A DNA stretch of 64,000 nt from Cheilinus undulatus (taxonomy: Eukaryota > Chordata > Actinopteri > Labriformes > Labridae): NCBI RefSeq assembly GCF_018320785.1, contig NC_054865.1, forward strand, positions 34,720,398-34,784,397. The letters run 5' to 3'. The notes below the pieces were generated by a model. It saw only the letters and a program-made list of their open reading frames with translations. It was not told the DNA's origin and made no database searches. Below, piece after piece: positions 47,405 through 61,322 of the stretch (position 1 is the first letter of the stretch; each line of letters begins with the position of its first letter). The position numbers were made by a program, and so were the translations under genes.

Positions 47405-49776
47405 GTGAGTGATGCTTACACTTCTTTGATATTATCGCGATATTTAATAGGCTACTACTTAAAACGTACTAATACAAATATTAACATAATGTCGCCGTCT
47501 ATGGCTTAATAGTTGTAAAAACAAACGTGGAGGCTAGGGACTTTAGCTTAAGAACAATAGCCTAGCCAATTTAAAGAGCATTTTTAATTGGTGCTACTGA
47601 AATCTTTTTCTTTACATTTCTTTTATTTACTAAACAATGAAATTACACACAACTTCCTTCCTGCTATTTAACTAGCCAAGCTGAGTGAGTTAGCCTGGCT
47701 CTAGCCTAAAAAATATGACAATTTTATAATGTTTATTCATTTTTCTCATAATTTGAGGTAAAACTTTGTCCATATTTAATAATTTCCCCCCATTTATTTG
47801 TCACACAAGTCTGTCCCTGATTGACTTTTACTCTTACAGCACCTCTATGATTTTTTAGGGTTTAATGTGAAGCTATTATAAAACACTTACTCAAAGCTTC
47901 AGATGTAAGCTTGCCTGAGTGACACCCACAGTCTCTTTAAAAAGCATTAGTTAGATTCTTTAGCTACAGCTGCTTCTTTAAACCGGTTTGTCCTGGAGGA
48001 AGATGAGGATGCCAGAGAACCTGTGTCAGGTGGAGTGTGTGTACTGTCTGTGTGTACATCTTGCTGTGTGTGCTTGCATTACATCCAGACAGGTTTTTCC
48101 TGGTTACTGAATGTCATCCCTGCAGCAGACACACCTTGAGCTAAGTTATGGAGGACGTTGTGTGGCCTTGTTGTGTTTTGGCAACAGTTCTTCAAGCCAA
48201 GGTGCTTTGTGGATGGATTTACACTTGAGCTGTTAAACATACAAACACAGCTGATATGATGCTGTCTGATATGAAGCCCCTGCTTTTTTGCTGGTTTAAA
48301 ACCAATAAAAATATTGATATATATGCCCTGATAACCCTAAGGTATAGAATATGTTGACATTAGAATATCTAAAAACCTGCTGTACACACAGTGTTTCTTT
48401 TAAACAGGTAGGACTGAAACCTGTTATGTTTTGCTACCTACAGTGTTTTATTGAACCTGCAGGTTTGGTTGCCCAGAGACGAGCTCAAATAATAAAGGTT
48501 GCATAATATGGAGTCAGCATAACCGAGCCATGACTGAGAATTATAAGCCATGATGATTCAATTCAAATTTTTGAAATTCTTTATTGCTTACACACTTTCT
48601 TTAAAGTTAAAAAGGTGTGTTTTTCCTTTTTATCATTTTCAAATAAATAAGAAAACACTCTCCTGATATGAAAGATTTGAATATGATGCTGATAAAGTAT
48701 TAAATATCACATCTTAACTTGAAAGACTGGAGTATAAGGAACCCTATTTTTTGGTTTCCATGCTCAGTGTCTGGGTTAGCAGACACCAGCATTGCTCACT
48801 GGTTCCCTCACTGCCAGATGCTGAATAGCGGGTCGGTATGACAGCAGATGGTTTGCATTAGTTTCTCGTACAGGGAGGTGCATACTGAGTAACCCCCCTC
48901 TCCCTTAGCGCTCCATTTTCAAACCAACGACTGCAGCAGTACATTTGCTCAGGAATTCAAGCCGACTCTCTCCAAAAACAGGACGAACACCCATTTGGAG
49001 GACCTGGGGAACTCGTTAGGCTTGTCGCTCCTCCTGATCAACCCCAATCATCTGTGTCACAGAGCTCTAACTGTGTTTTCACTCCTTTGTTTGTGATTAG
49101 GGACATCATGAGTGCTGACTTTTATTTGCACTTGTTGCACATTGTAAATCAAAGTTTGGTAGTATCTCACTATTTTTCACACAGATAAGGTGCTGTTATC
49201 CAGGATCTAGTGATGATCTTGCTGTAATAATCTTTTATATCAAACACTGCATTTGCCCCAAAGTCAATCAGACATTTTGGTTAAATTTCTTTATTATTGT
49301 GTATTTTTTTCCACTGTAGCTGTTACATCTGCCAAAACATCTGACACATAAAACATAAACTGGGTTTAGCTCTATTCTAAATGAAGTTGTCACTAGGAGC
49401 TGCGTTCACTTACACATATTTTTTATTCATACTTCATCATGGTTGTCCCGTGTTGACATTAGACCCTTGTATTCTAGTAACAAGCATACTTGAAACATGA
49501 TATTGTGAATCCTGGAAGTGGTGAGGCTAAGTGCATCAAGCGGTTTTCTCTCCTTGTGACTCCGTTTGTTTACTGCGTCCCCTGAGCACTGTGTGCTAAC
49601 CCTCCTGTGGCTGAGAGAGAGTAGCTACACAGTTGGACTCTGTTTGCCTCAGCCTTGTTTTCAAAATGACTGCTAACAATCATAGTATGTAGGAGTGCTT
49701 CTATTTTGCTTGAGTTGGATGTATTTTATTTGATAGGGATTCAATATGTAGCATAACACTCATGTTTTGTTGAAAG
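47405..49776 (+). other. Start of a long first intron, no gene seen
   Basis: Sequence after the 47405 donor with no ORF over 60 codons and no recognised repeat. Confidence 0.4.
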
Positions 49777-50434
49777 CACTGGTTCTCAACTGATGGGTCA
49801 GGACCTAAAAGTGGGTCACAGAGTCATTTTCGTTGGATCATGACTGTGTGCCTGGTATGTCTTATTTGTCTTTACTTTTTGGTAGTCATGGTTGTACCAA
49901 GCTGCAACATTTTTCATTAAATATCTTCTATGCTGGGGCAGTGTATATGCTAGTTTAAAGTTCTGCATGTCATTACAGCAAGTGCAAGCAGCTGGCACTG
50001 TCATATGCTGCATGAGACCTAACAATATAAAAAACTCAAAACCAATTTATTGTGTAATGCAAACTTCACTCCTCAGAACGTGCTGGAACATGACGACACA
50101 GGCCAGAATGTTTTGGCGCCACTTTTTAACCACTTTTCTTCCTAAGGTTAAAATTGTGAAAAGATAAACCCATTCTGCAAAAAAAACAGATGGTACTATA
50201 AAGCAACACATCTGCATAAAAACTGCACATTTAGGGCTTTGCTGAAATAAATGGAATTCCTTGCACAGGAGGACAATCAAAACCCTTTTCTCCTAAGGAG
50301 AGTGAAAAAAACAAGACTGTGGCTAATATACTGAGGCAACCTTTCAGATTTTGGAAGGTCTTATAGGCCCGTAGGTCATGATTTCTAAATAAGGAGGGGT
50401 TGTGTCTTGAGGCTAGACTAGTTGAAACTCAATG
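49777..50434. mobile_element. hAT-like non-autonomous element 1
   Basis: The left end CACTGGTTCTCAACTG and the right end (inverse of CATTGAGTTTCAACTA) are inverted. CAGTGGTTCTCAA-type ends are typical of hAT/Charlie-like elements. The inside has no transposase. Confidence 0.6.
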
Positions 50435-50442
50435 CTTTAGAG

Positions 50443-50826
50443 CACTGGTTCTCAGCTGGTCTAGCCTCAGGACCTACCAGTGTCTTAAATGACTAAACAT
50501 GACCCAAGTTTCCAAAACATACCCATAAATGCATATTATTGAATGGTAATTGTTGCAGCTTGGATCTCAGATGGAACAAAATATATGACTGAAAAAAGAG
50601 ACGAGACAGAACCAAACTGTTTTAACACCAGAATTTTTACTAATTTTCCAGAGAGCTTGAGGAATTACCACATTATCATGGGAAAGCAGCTTTGTAATCA
50701 GAAGAGAAGGAGATAAATGGATTAAAATATTTAAAAAATATTTAATTGAAGTTTGTACCTTAGATGGAACAAATCATGTGTCAGGACCCCAATTTTTGGT
50801 CCTGACACAGCCGTTGAGAACCACTG
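50443..50826. mobile_element. hAT-like non-autonomous element 2
   Basis: The left end CACTGGTTCTCAGCTGG and right end inverse CAGTGGTTCTCAACGG are inverted, and CAGGACC recurs just inside both ends. It starts eight bases after the end of element 1 and belongs to a related family. No coding capacity. Confidence 0.65.
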
Positions 50827-53440
50827 AGCTAAAGTACATGTGGCACCATATAATACATAAATCCTATAAACCAATATTAGACCGAAATTTAGAATAAATC
50901 CACTAGTATCGACTGTTGTTCTTTAGTGAAGTCTCTTTTTCTTAGCAGCTGTTTTGGTCCTGTAGTCTGAGCCAAAACAGCTCCACGGTTGATAATGTGG
51001 AGAGGATGCAGCTAATTAGGCCAATCAAAGCTCAGTAGTCTCCTTTAAAAAAGTGAACAGAGAGCCAAGCTATAATTTTCTAAGGTTAACTGAATTTCCC
51101 TGTCTGGCCAATAATGACACGGTTGTTTGTCAGAGAACTTTGGTGAAGTGTTTAAATAACACTCTGATTGTCAAGATGCTTATCCTTCATTCTCATGACT
51201 TTCCTGATCCTCTGGCTCTTCATCTAGTGTCGCTGTGTTTAGTTGACACTTGTGGTGAATGAATTATCCCAATGTGATGGATCGCCATAAAATCTGATAC
51301 ATTCATTCATTTGCGCCTCAGAATAAATATTGATATCTTGATTTTTATTTAAGTTCCAATTTATCTGCAGTTCTTGGGTCATGGCAGTCAATCTAATAAA
51401 AATCTAATAACCAGTACCTTATAACACATTAAACTTAAATGACATGATCAACATTATGCCTCTTTAGCTCTGTCGCTGTGATACCTTTATTGGTTCTTGG
51501 GACTGGTCAAAGAGATGATGAATGACCTTTTGCATGTTAGCTTGTTTGCTGAGTATCATTTTAAGTTATTAAAGCTGCAGCACATTGAGCTGTTGTCAGC
51601 TTATTTTCCAACCTGAACCTGAACTGCCTTTCTTTAATGGAAATAGGCAATATGATATTACAGTACTGGATAAATGAGGTTTGTTATAAATGCTCTTATC
51701 TGCATCAACATATCCCTGTAGGCGATGCACAGGATAGTGTCCTTCTATGCTTGTTTGATATAGTTTGTGCAGTCATGGCCTCGTATTTGCATGTATAACT
51801 TCCTGCTTGCAGGACAGGGGAACAAGGTCAGACTTTTTTTTTTCAGCCGAGCTCTGCTTATCTTCACTGATAGCTTCCTATCATCATGTGGGATGAAATC
51901 TGGCCCTTGAGTCTGCTTTTGGAAACCTTTTCTAGTGGAAATTCTCATTTGTCTTGGAGTTGTCAGTAGCAGTAAGTCATGGTTTGGTGTGTGCATATTT
52001 AGTGTTTAACCTTACTTCCTTAAAGAGACAATGTACCAGCACAGGGGACCGAAGTAGTAGACTCACTGATACACAGCCTCTATGCAAGGCTTTGGTTTTG
52101 ATGTAAGTTTTTGTGATTTCTGTCCTTAAGTGAATGAAAATGTTATGAATGAATTAATTCAGATTAATCTCTTGGCTTTCTCATTTGAATCTTGTGGCAC
52201 AAGTAAAAAATGGGTGTTCAAATTAATATCTTACAGTGCTGTCCACAGAGTTTCATCTTCTTTTTGTGCATTTTAGGCACACACTTTATGAGATAGACTC
52301 CCGCAGTTTCAGACAGCAATCAGTGGGAAACAATAACTCAGTCAGATCTTTAAAAGGCTTATCAGATGATGTTTTCCTCTATTAAAAGCATGAGCTAACT
52401 GTCTGGAAACAGTCAAAAATAGCTGGTTTGAATTAGATGTCTGTTTTGGCATACTTCCCATGGCAGGGTTGAGTCAGTGCATTACTAACAGTGGAATCAT
52501 GTAGTGACCAAAGTGTAGTTGTTTTCATTCATAAACAGTAGATTGGTGTGTGCTATATACTGTATAGTGCTATATTAACACTTGATTCACCTGAATGTTT
52601 TAATGTGAAATATTTAAGAAGCAGTAAAAGGAACATTAGAAAATACAAAAACTTGGTTGTTGTAAAATTATACTACTTGATTTTCTACTTGAATCATCAG
52701 ATTTATCAGTTAATTTCATTTTTGTTGTGTAGCATTTAAAAGAAAAGTTAACAACATTGATTGATATGGTATCATTATATGTCTTTATTTACTATGTGGA
52801 TTTTTCTGAAATATAACTTGTGGGCTTGAATAAATATTGACCTGGTAACGACCATGGATGTATTTGGCTGCTTCTGTTCTTTGGTCTGATTCATCAACAG
52901 AATTGATTACTAACAGCAGCCTTGTTTGAAAAAAATGAACAAAACTAAACACGCGTGTTACCCCTTGTCACTTGCACTTGTCACTTAGACTGGTAAACTT
53001 CATGAGTGAATGCACCAAACCTGGTTGACAGACTGTAACATTTTCCAAGCAAGATTTAGTTGTACTAAGAGCAGGGCCAGATACTCCTGTTTAACACAGC
53101 AGTAAGCAAATATTGATGTATGTGAGGTTGAACAGCCCTGATATTTACTTTTGTACCTCACAAAATGTCACAGTGAAAAATAGTCTTTCATGCTGTATGC
53201 TAAAGTGCACAATGAAGTGCATGATTTAGGTTTGTTTTTTGTCTGTATTCTAATGTCTAAACTTATGATCTTTTGTTTTACTGCATTTAGCTCTTCTTTT
53301 TACATACTGCAGTATAACATATATTACAACTTGTGCTTCTTTGATATTTTTTATAGTCCATTACTTTAAAGACATATACGTCTTTTTTAATATTAAGGGA
53401 AGCAGTTGGATTCTCTAGTTAATTCCTGATGCCATGCAAT
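50827..53440 (+). other. Intron sequence, no gene seen
   Basis: AT-rich, with only short open frames (51053-51262, 51745-51996, 52548-52739) lacking domain or splice support. Confidence 0.4.
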
Positions 53441-54140
53441 AAGATGGTAGGATGGGATGTGACAGGATAGGATAGGATGGGATGGGATACGACATGACGA
53501 GATGAGATGATAGAATACAATATGAGACAGTATGATATGATATGAGATGATACGATACGAGATTTTAACAGACAATATTAAGATATAAATGATACGAGAG
53601 GATGGTGCAATATGATAGGATGTAATAGGATTCGAGATGTGACAATACGATATGAAAGAATAAAGTACAAAAGGATACGATACGATAGGTTATGATTTTA
53701 TAGGATACAATATGATAAGACACCATATCAAAGGATACCATCAAAGGATAAGCTGAGATATAGGATAAGATACGATACGGTACGATAGGATAGGACACGA
53801 TAAGATACAATACGGTAAGATACGGTACAATACAATACGATACGATAAGAAACGATACAATATGATGATTCGGTATATACAATAAGGTAAGGTACAGTGT
53901 GGTGGGGTGCAATGGGATACAATAAGATACAATACAATACTATAAGATACGGTAGGATACAATATGGTAGGATACGATGCGATAAGGTATGGCACGGTGC
54001 GGTGCAGTACGGTGTGATACGAACGATACAATATGGTAGGATACGATATGATAAGATACGATTATGATACCATAGGATATGATACAAGATGAGACAATAT
54101 GATACGACATGACACAATGTGATACAACAGGTTACGATAC
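53441..54140. repeat. Degenerate (GATAC/GATAG)n satellite, about 700 bp
   Basis: Continuous array of five-base units, mostly GATAC, GATAG, GATAT and GATGG, with frequent single-base drift. On the - strand the five-base period gives stop-free frames repeating Y-R-I-V-S, so ORFs of up to 173 codons here are artefacts. Confidence 0.9.
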
Positions 54141-54258
54141 AATTAGATGTATGGCCTATACTTAAGATCACTATAATGATAAAGTGATTCTCAAGTTCAA
54201 GTTCAAAATATGCTTTAATGGCATGAATAGTTAATACCTTTGTTGCCAAAGCAGGTCC

Positions 54259-54278
54259 AGGGTTAGGGTTAGGGTTAG
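54259..54278 (+). repeat. Short interstitial telomere-like run (TTAGGG)3
   Basis: AGGGTTAGGGTTAGGGTTAG, three full units, about 120 bp after the GATAC satellite. It may be a chance or slippage product at this length. Confidence 0.85.
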
Positions 54279-57200
54279 ATAACTGATATATTTAAAGACA
54301 CCCATATACTGACCATGATACTGTGATTGTAATTGTAGAATACAGAATTCACATTGGAAGGTAAAATTCTGTATCAATCAGTGTTTCCCTCTGTACTTGG
54401 GTGGTCAGGGTGGCAGAAGGGATCACCCCACTTTACTGGCACCCAGGCTTTTGTGTTGATTGGCTTGTAGTCATGTCACATGTAGCCATTCAGATTGTTT
54501 TGTATGCAGGACATTTTGTGAGTCTGTGGAGATTGCAGATAAAGCCGGGGGAAAACACATCTTGCAGTGGAGCCTAGGTCGTGCATTTTTTCATTAATTA
54601 ATTTGATCAATTATTGATTATTGAGAACAATAATCAGCCAAATACTGAATATGAGCCTCAATAATCGGTCAGGCCGATAATTGATGTACCCTTCATATGT
54701 TGCAAAAAGACAGAAATATCCTCACTTTAGAAATGGCTCACTTGATATTCTGTAATCATTGCAGGTGAGAGACATGTGTGACAGCTCATTGTTGGTGAGG
54801 TAGAATATTGCAGCCATCATCTTGGAGTGCATGAGTACAGAATGATAGCTGCAACAAGCAGCTGCTAAAGAATTTTTAAACAGTGGTGTAAGAAGCTGAA
54901 TTGTTAACATGAGACAGCGCTCCACAAATGGTGCATTTAGTGGAGGGACATACTTAGTAGACGCCTCTCTCTTGTCCATGAATGTTGACTATATACAGAC
55001 ATTAAAAAAAAAGATTGGTCAGCAAATAAACCTAGGTGGGAATCACTCTCAGTGTATTTATTTACTGCAATTTGGTGTCAGTTTAACCTTTAATCACACT
55101 TATTCTTTTAACTTTTTTACTGCTGTGACTTTATTTAATCTTCTTTATCTCTTCTATTTTGACTGTTATTTTCCATTTGTTTCACCCTTCATGTCATCAG
55201 CGCCAGTGTAAGGAGTAATAAAGTAGGAGCCTGAGGACTCAAAAAGGCAGTGAAATCTGTTAGGAGTGCTTTTTTTCTTGTAGTTAAAGTATTGATGATT
55301 GACGCCAGCAATGTCTTAATTATACTACATGTCAAGACAATATCTTCCTGTAATTATATTTTGTCCCACCCAAAACTAATGGTGTATCACTGTACATCTG
55401 TAAGTGCTCATCTCCATTCTTTTATATTTTTGTAGAAGCGCTCTTTAGTTACAGCCTGCATCATCAGCGGGTGCGGGCTGGTCCTGTTAATTTCTGTTCT
55501 GTGACCTCAGCAGCTGACTCACTCTTTAGCTTCATTATTTTTGTGTTAACACTGGTGGAGCTGATGAAATCAATGTCAATACATTATGTCATTAAGAGAA
55601 ATTAAAAGCATCACACCCCTTAACCAGCTCACACACAGTACAGCACTAAGTGCTGATTCATTACAGTGATGCAGTTTCATAGATGATTCTATGCAGTTAC
55701 GGTCACATTATCATACATGTCTGTTTTCCTCCCGTTATCTAAAGATCTCTGGAGAACAAGTGTTGTTCACCAAAACTACACTGTGACCAGAAAATGCATT
55801 CTGTGAAAGGTGAAAGTGGAGCACTGACCTGTCTGACCTCAAGTGACCTTTCTCACTGTAATGTTAGGCACCTTTGACTGTTGTTAGCCTTACGGCACTA
55901 GAGCCAGAAGGACTGGGATATTGTAAACATGCAGAGTGAGAGTGCTTATAATTTGTGGTGTTTTTCAGCCATATAATAAAGAAAAACTTCTACTTTGATT
56001 AATCTTTTGGAGATCTTGGTGACTTCCTTCTCTTTTTGCAGCGGTTTGATAAAATGTGCTGCCACTATAATGCCATAGTGATCAAAGTGGAGGACCCTTC
56101 TGTCAGCTGCAAACTTTAAAACACTGACTTCCCTGTCCTTTAGAAAGCTTCCTCTCTGAATTCAAGGTTTTGACCAAAAACTCCAATATTATGGGTACAC
56201 AAGCCCCTTTCTACCTCCTAAGAGAAGAAGTATTCATTTGTGTAATTCATCATTTACTGTGGCTGGAAGGCAGGTCCACTTTTTATGGCTTTTTTTTAAC
56301 CAAACAGCTGCTGCTTCTTTGACACAATTCACTCTAAAGCGTTTAGATTAAAAGAGTAATTGAAATTTCTGTCTAACATGAATTAGCGTGTAGCACGAGG
56401 CATGGCTATGAACGATTTTCCACTGCAGACGGTTTATTTACATTGAACCACTACTGAGGCAGCTTGGTGGCATGTGCCTTGTCTAGAATTACTGCTGAAT
56501 TCCTCCCTGAACCACGCAGTCTTTGATATAAACTTTATTAGCAGTCTCGCTGTTGATTTAATTTGAGACAGTTTAAATCAAAAGCTTTCCACATTTTATA
56601 GGAGAGCTCTGCCTCTGTAAAGCTTGTTCAGACAGAGGTGTGCTAAAAGTCTTCTGGTATCTGTTTACTCTTGATGAATATGTCCTCTCTCTCTAGGAGG
56701 GACAGCGCTCAGCCCTGCCCTACAGCTACAGGATTATAACATCATCACAACCAGGCAGTACTCATGTTACCCAACCCTCGCAGATGAATATATTTCTTTT
56801 CATTCTTTCCCTGAATGTGACCTCAAGCAGCTCAGATCCATAGCAGAGGGAGGAGTCTAGACAGGGAATCAGAGAAGAGGCTAGTTGATGTGCATTATTT
56901 ATACTGCTTTCACAATTACAGTCAAGTGTCAACAAGTTATTTTGCCAAGTGGGCTGGGGGTTTCTGGTCTGAGATGTAAAATATTATTCCTTTAACTCAG
57001 ATTTTCCACATATTTCATTTTTTCAGCAAAGAAACTCAGGCTGCAAGTCTTAGCTTCAGTCAGGGAGTTAGGCTATAACCAGACAGATGTCAGACAGGTT
57101 ACTGCTGTTGTTATATATTTGCTTCTCTGTTAGTACGTTTGGAGGAAGATGAGATGAGGCCTGATCAAATTTTTAATGGTATTAAAGGATTAAAAGGGTG

Positions 57201-59674
57201 CTGTCATTAGCTTTAGGGCCCAGTAAAGGGTGGATTGGGTGAGGGTAGTCCGTGTGGGAATTAGGATTTCCATGAGCCTCTGGTTGTGCTGTGGATTTCC
57301 CAAGGGCTAGAAAGCTGCTGGCGGTCTCCGGCCAAGACAAAACGGACGCAGTTGAGCTGAACTTTGCTGCCAAGTCTACATGTGTCACGCCTGACATTCC
57401 ACCCCCTCTCCAGCTCTGGGCTGTGGCACGTTGGGTCCTGCGGTGAATCCTCAGCACCCTTCATGCCTAAAACTTATGCACAGGACTGTACATATGATTA
57501 ATATTTTGTGTCCTAAATGATTTTATATTACAAAACAGAAGACCATATAAACACAAGCTTATGTTGTCCCATCAAGTTTAATTTTTAAAAGTTTCTGTGT
57601 TGAAAATTGTTGGTCAGTAATACATTGTCAATGACTTTGCACAGAATAATGCACCTATATGAAATCTTTTTGTTTTATTTTATTCTATTGTGCTTTTTAA
57701 TGGCATCCAGAATTCTTACAAAGCACTAATACAAAAAGATGGAAATGAACATACCTAAAAAAAATGTATCAGAAATGAACATACTCCCCTTTAACTTTAC
57801 TTTTATTTTCCATCTCAAATTAGAGTCATACAAAAAAGCAGATTTCATAAACAATATCAAGGTTTAGAATTGGCAATTGGCAATGATACAAGCAATAAGA
57901 ACATTAACTTTTACTGAACATCAAATATAGAAAAACTGGGATGGGAGGAATTCCTTTAATGTGAATTAAAGAGCATTAAAAGAAAACTGGTTATGTCAGC
58001 CTCACACAGACAGTGATGTCATGGTTTGAGATGTCCTTTAGCAGGTGCACCTGAATACAATTATGAGCCATTATACAACACAATGAAATGATGGAAAATA
58101 TGGTGGGGGTTTCTTTTGAATTGTGATCCTGCAATCACTGAATAATAGAAAGTGCCAGGGAAAAATATCACAGGAAGGTAGTTAAAAAGGAGAGAGGGAA
58201 TTTTCTGGGTTTTATATGTGAGTTTGAAGCAGACATTTTTCCACATAATCAATGCAAATTGTGCAGCCATTACTGCAGGGAAGCAGATCAATGGGATGTA
58301 TTGTTTTCCTCTTTTGTTGTTGGGATACATTTGGTATAACTCAGTTTTTTTGTCCTTAAAATTGGCTTCTCATTAAGCTGTTATATGTCAGCTTATTTGC
58401 TCTAAAAACCTGAAGTAGCGCTAGAACCTAGACAGATATTTTCTATAGTTAAATCTTCTTCTGCAGAAGGAATGCCAGTAGGTTATGTCTGTGTACCTAA
58501 TGTACTCAGGCTGTATAGGCTCTCTCTCCAGTTTCATGCTCTACTGTCTATCCTGTTGCTACAATAAATGTATAAAAAGACCAAAGATAAGTCATAAAAA
58601 AACAAAAACAAAAAAATTCTTGTCTTGCAGTGTAAGCATTTTCTTTTCTCTCTAACAACATGCAGGTCTCCATAGCCCACTGTGGAGCATACGGTAAAAA
58701 GTGAAGATCTAGACTACCATCAATAACTATATTTATATATTTTCCATCTTTATTGTGACCACTGGCTGCTTTTTCATCAACAGTTTTAGTTTAGGGGGAT
58801 ATGTGCTGAAACCGTTTTCTCCTCTGTGTAATTCAGACAGATTTACTCTTTAATCAAGTGTTAGCCCCATCTGGAGTTTTTAACATCGCTTTAGATGAAG
58901 AGTGTGCATGCATGTGTGTATTTGTGTGCGTTTCAGTGGGCTGAGTTTGACCTTAATGAGCGTCCCATCCATCAGAAGTTAAAGGCTGTCTGACACTGTG
59001 GGTCATCGCTTCTCTGACACCACACAAACACTCACATACTCACACTGGTTCTTCTATTAACTCTGTCTCCTGTCTTTGTTGATCTTTTCCCTCGGCCTTG
59101 GAAAGGCCAGCTGTCTCAGTCAGCAGTTTTATCAGCATCTGGCCTGCGTACACACTGTGTGATGTTGGACAGAGTACAAACATAAGCAGCAGAGACCAGG
59201 TGGAATGACTGTTTAGAGAGTTGTAACTCCTTTAACCCTTGTGTTGTCTCAATATTCTGATACTTCTTTTGTCCAAAGGGTCAAAAATAATCTGCCCTAA
59301 TTAAACTCCTAAAAGAATGCAGCTTAATTGAGCTTTAAATAAAAATATATATGTATTTGGCCTGAAGAAAGAACTGAGGATTCGTCACATAATTAGGTAA
59401 TATGGAGGTTTTTCTACTTGCAGAAAGACTGCATGTCACATTATCAAAAATCAGGACCTTTTCATGTTTGTTGAAACGTACCGAGTCTTTTTCTTGTCAG
59501 TTACTTGTTAATTCTATCATTTTAAGCAATATCTATTCAGGATCTTTCGGGACCCTCAATGATTGGTTTACCACCAGCTTCCGCCTACAGCAACAATTGA
59601 GCCACCCACTGGCAGTGCATCCCTGAAATGTGAAGCTTAAAATTAATGTAAAAATTGAGTGAAGAGACTGTATG
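54279..59674 (+). other. Intron sequence, no gene seen
   Basis: No exon supported. The stretch 54480-54690 (GCAGTGGAGCC, AATAATCGGTCAGGCCGATAAT) shares words with 20150-20280 and 11400-11520, suggesting an old dispersed repeat. The ORF at 57182-57457 (-) has no recognisable domain. Confidence 0.4.
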
Positions 59675-61322
59675 TACAATGCCCATAAAAAGTGTTCATC
59701 CCCTTGGATGTTTTACCCTTTTATTGATTTTATGGATCAATGTCAATATAATTTGGCTTTTTTGACAAAAGAAATAACAAAAACCTCTTTAATGTCAGGG
59801 TGAAAACAGATTTCTACAATTCAACAAAAATATATACTGTAAAATCAGTGACTGCATAAATATTCACCCCCTTTAAAGTGACTGACCTAACTCAACAGAG
59901 GTCCATCCTGTTGGTGCTAGTAGTCTCACAATTAGTGAAATAGGGATCACTAAGTGCAGTGAATTTGTCTTAAGTGATTGTGGTATAAAGACACCTATGT
60001 CTGAATTGTCCAGTCACTGGCTAATTAGTATTCTTGGGGACCATTACACCATGAAGATGAAAGAACACTCCAAGCAACTCAGGGCAGAGCCTTTGAAAAA
60101 ATACTCTGAGGGTGATTGGATGAATGTTCTGTCTGTCACATCTTTACAGGCCAATCAGAGCAATGATGTAGCCGCTATCGAGCTGTGCCCCTATGGAGGC
60201 GTAAACTCCATAGAGAACTGCATAATGCAAACCTAAAGACTGGACATGTCAGTACACGACATTTGTTGTTTTTGAAAAGAAAATAAACAATACTGTTCTT
60301 TGTTCTTCTTTTAACAAAGAAATGTTGTCAAGTCCTGATAAAACTGGCGCTTTAGCAGCATCCACGCTAAGCTCTTCCACCATAATTGCACCGGTCTCTT
60401 GTTGCTGCTTGCTTACGTCATGACTCCGCTGCACCTGAAAGTACTGCCCCTCGTCGCTGACTGGTCCTGTCACCTTCTAACCAGGCCCAAACGGTTTAGA
60501 CGGGAGCTTTGCAAGATGGATTCCCCAGTGAGAAACATGGAAACAGGCATATCCATCTGCTTTGCAAGGTTAATAAATCAGGGGATGGCTACAAAAATTG
60601 CAAGGTACTGAACATCTGAACTGAGTTCAGTAATATATACATCATCAAGAAATGGAAGGACTATAGCATATGTGTAAATCTGCCTAGATCAGGCCGCCCT
60701 TACAAAACCTTGGTGATCATGCAAGAAGGACACTAGCGAGAGAGGCCACCAAAACACCTACGACTACTGTGGAGTTACAAGCTTCAGCAGCTGAGATGGG
60801 AGAGACTCTGCATACAACAACTGTTACCTGGGTTCTTCACCAGTCAAAACTTTGTGGGAGAGTGGCAAAGAGAAAGTCTCTGCTGAAGAAAACTCATTAA
60901 ATCTTGCATAGAGTTTGACAAAAGGTATGTGGGAGACTCCATAGTCAAGCGGAAGAAATTCTTTGGCCTGATGTGACCAAAATGGTTTCTTTTTGGTCAC
61001 CAGACAGGATGCGATATTTGTCAGACCACAAACACACCATCCCAAGACCTATCCACACAGACTCAGTGCTGTGAATGCAGCCAAAGGTGACTCTACTAAA
61101 CACTGACTTCAAGAGAGTGAATATTTATGCTGTCACTTATTTTGCAATACAAATATTAATTCAGTTACACTACTTTGTAGAAATCTGTTTCTCACATTGA
61201 CATTGAAGAGATTTTTTTCTTTGAAATTTTTGTCAAAAAACAAATTATATTGACCATGATTGATTTACAAAATCAAAACATGGTAAAAAATCTCAGGGGT
61301 GAATACTTTTATAAGCACTGTA
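59675..61322 (+). mobile_element. Tc1-like element with about 95-bp inverted repeats, interrupted
   Basis: The left terminal repeat (59675-59770, starting TACAATGCCCATAAAAAG) and right terminal repeat (61228-61322, starting TACAGTGCTTATAAAAG when inverted) pair over about 95 bp and end in TA. The transposase region is broken. Its N-terminal start (C-A-A-G-C-A-A-C-T-C-A-G-G region, 60073) and middle (60580-61080) are separated by an inserted block, and the D/E core is mostly lost. Confidence 0.85.
60103..60574. mobile_element. Unclassified insertion nested in the Tc1 copy (about 470 bp)
   Basis: The Tc1 reading breaks at about 60102 (after CCTTTGAAAAAA) and resumes at AATCAGGGGATGGCTAC (60575). 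The block between is richer in GC and contains GGCCAATCAGAGCAATGATG. AATA flanks both sides and could be a short target duplication. No inverted ends are clear. Confidence 0.55.

Noticed and set aside
53393-54249. Several - strand ORFs up to 173 codons in the GATAC array
   Set aside because: Five-base repeats without stops give periodic Y-R-I-V-S peptides; there is no gene structure.
56691-56870. Candidate exon after TCTCTCTAG at 56690s
   Set aside because: The acceptor looks fair and the frame is open, but the peptide resembles nothing I know and no matching donor is evident.
57182-57464. Two overlapping - strand ORFs of 67 and 91 codons
   Set aside because: No recognisable domain, splice context or promoter; codon use looks random.
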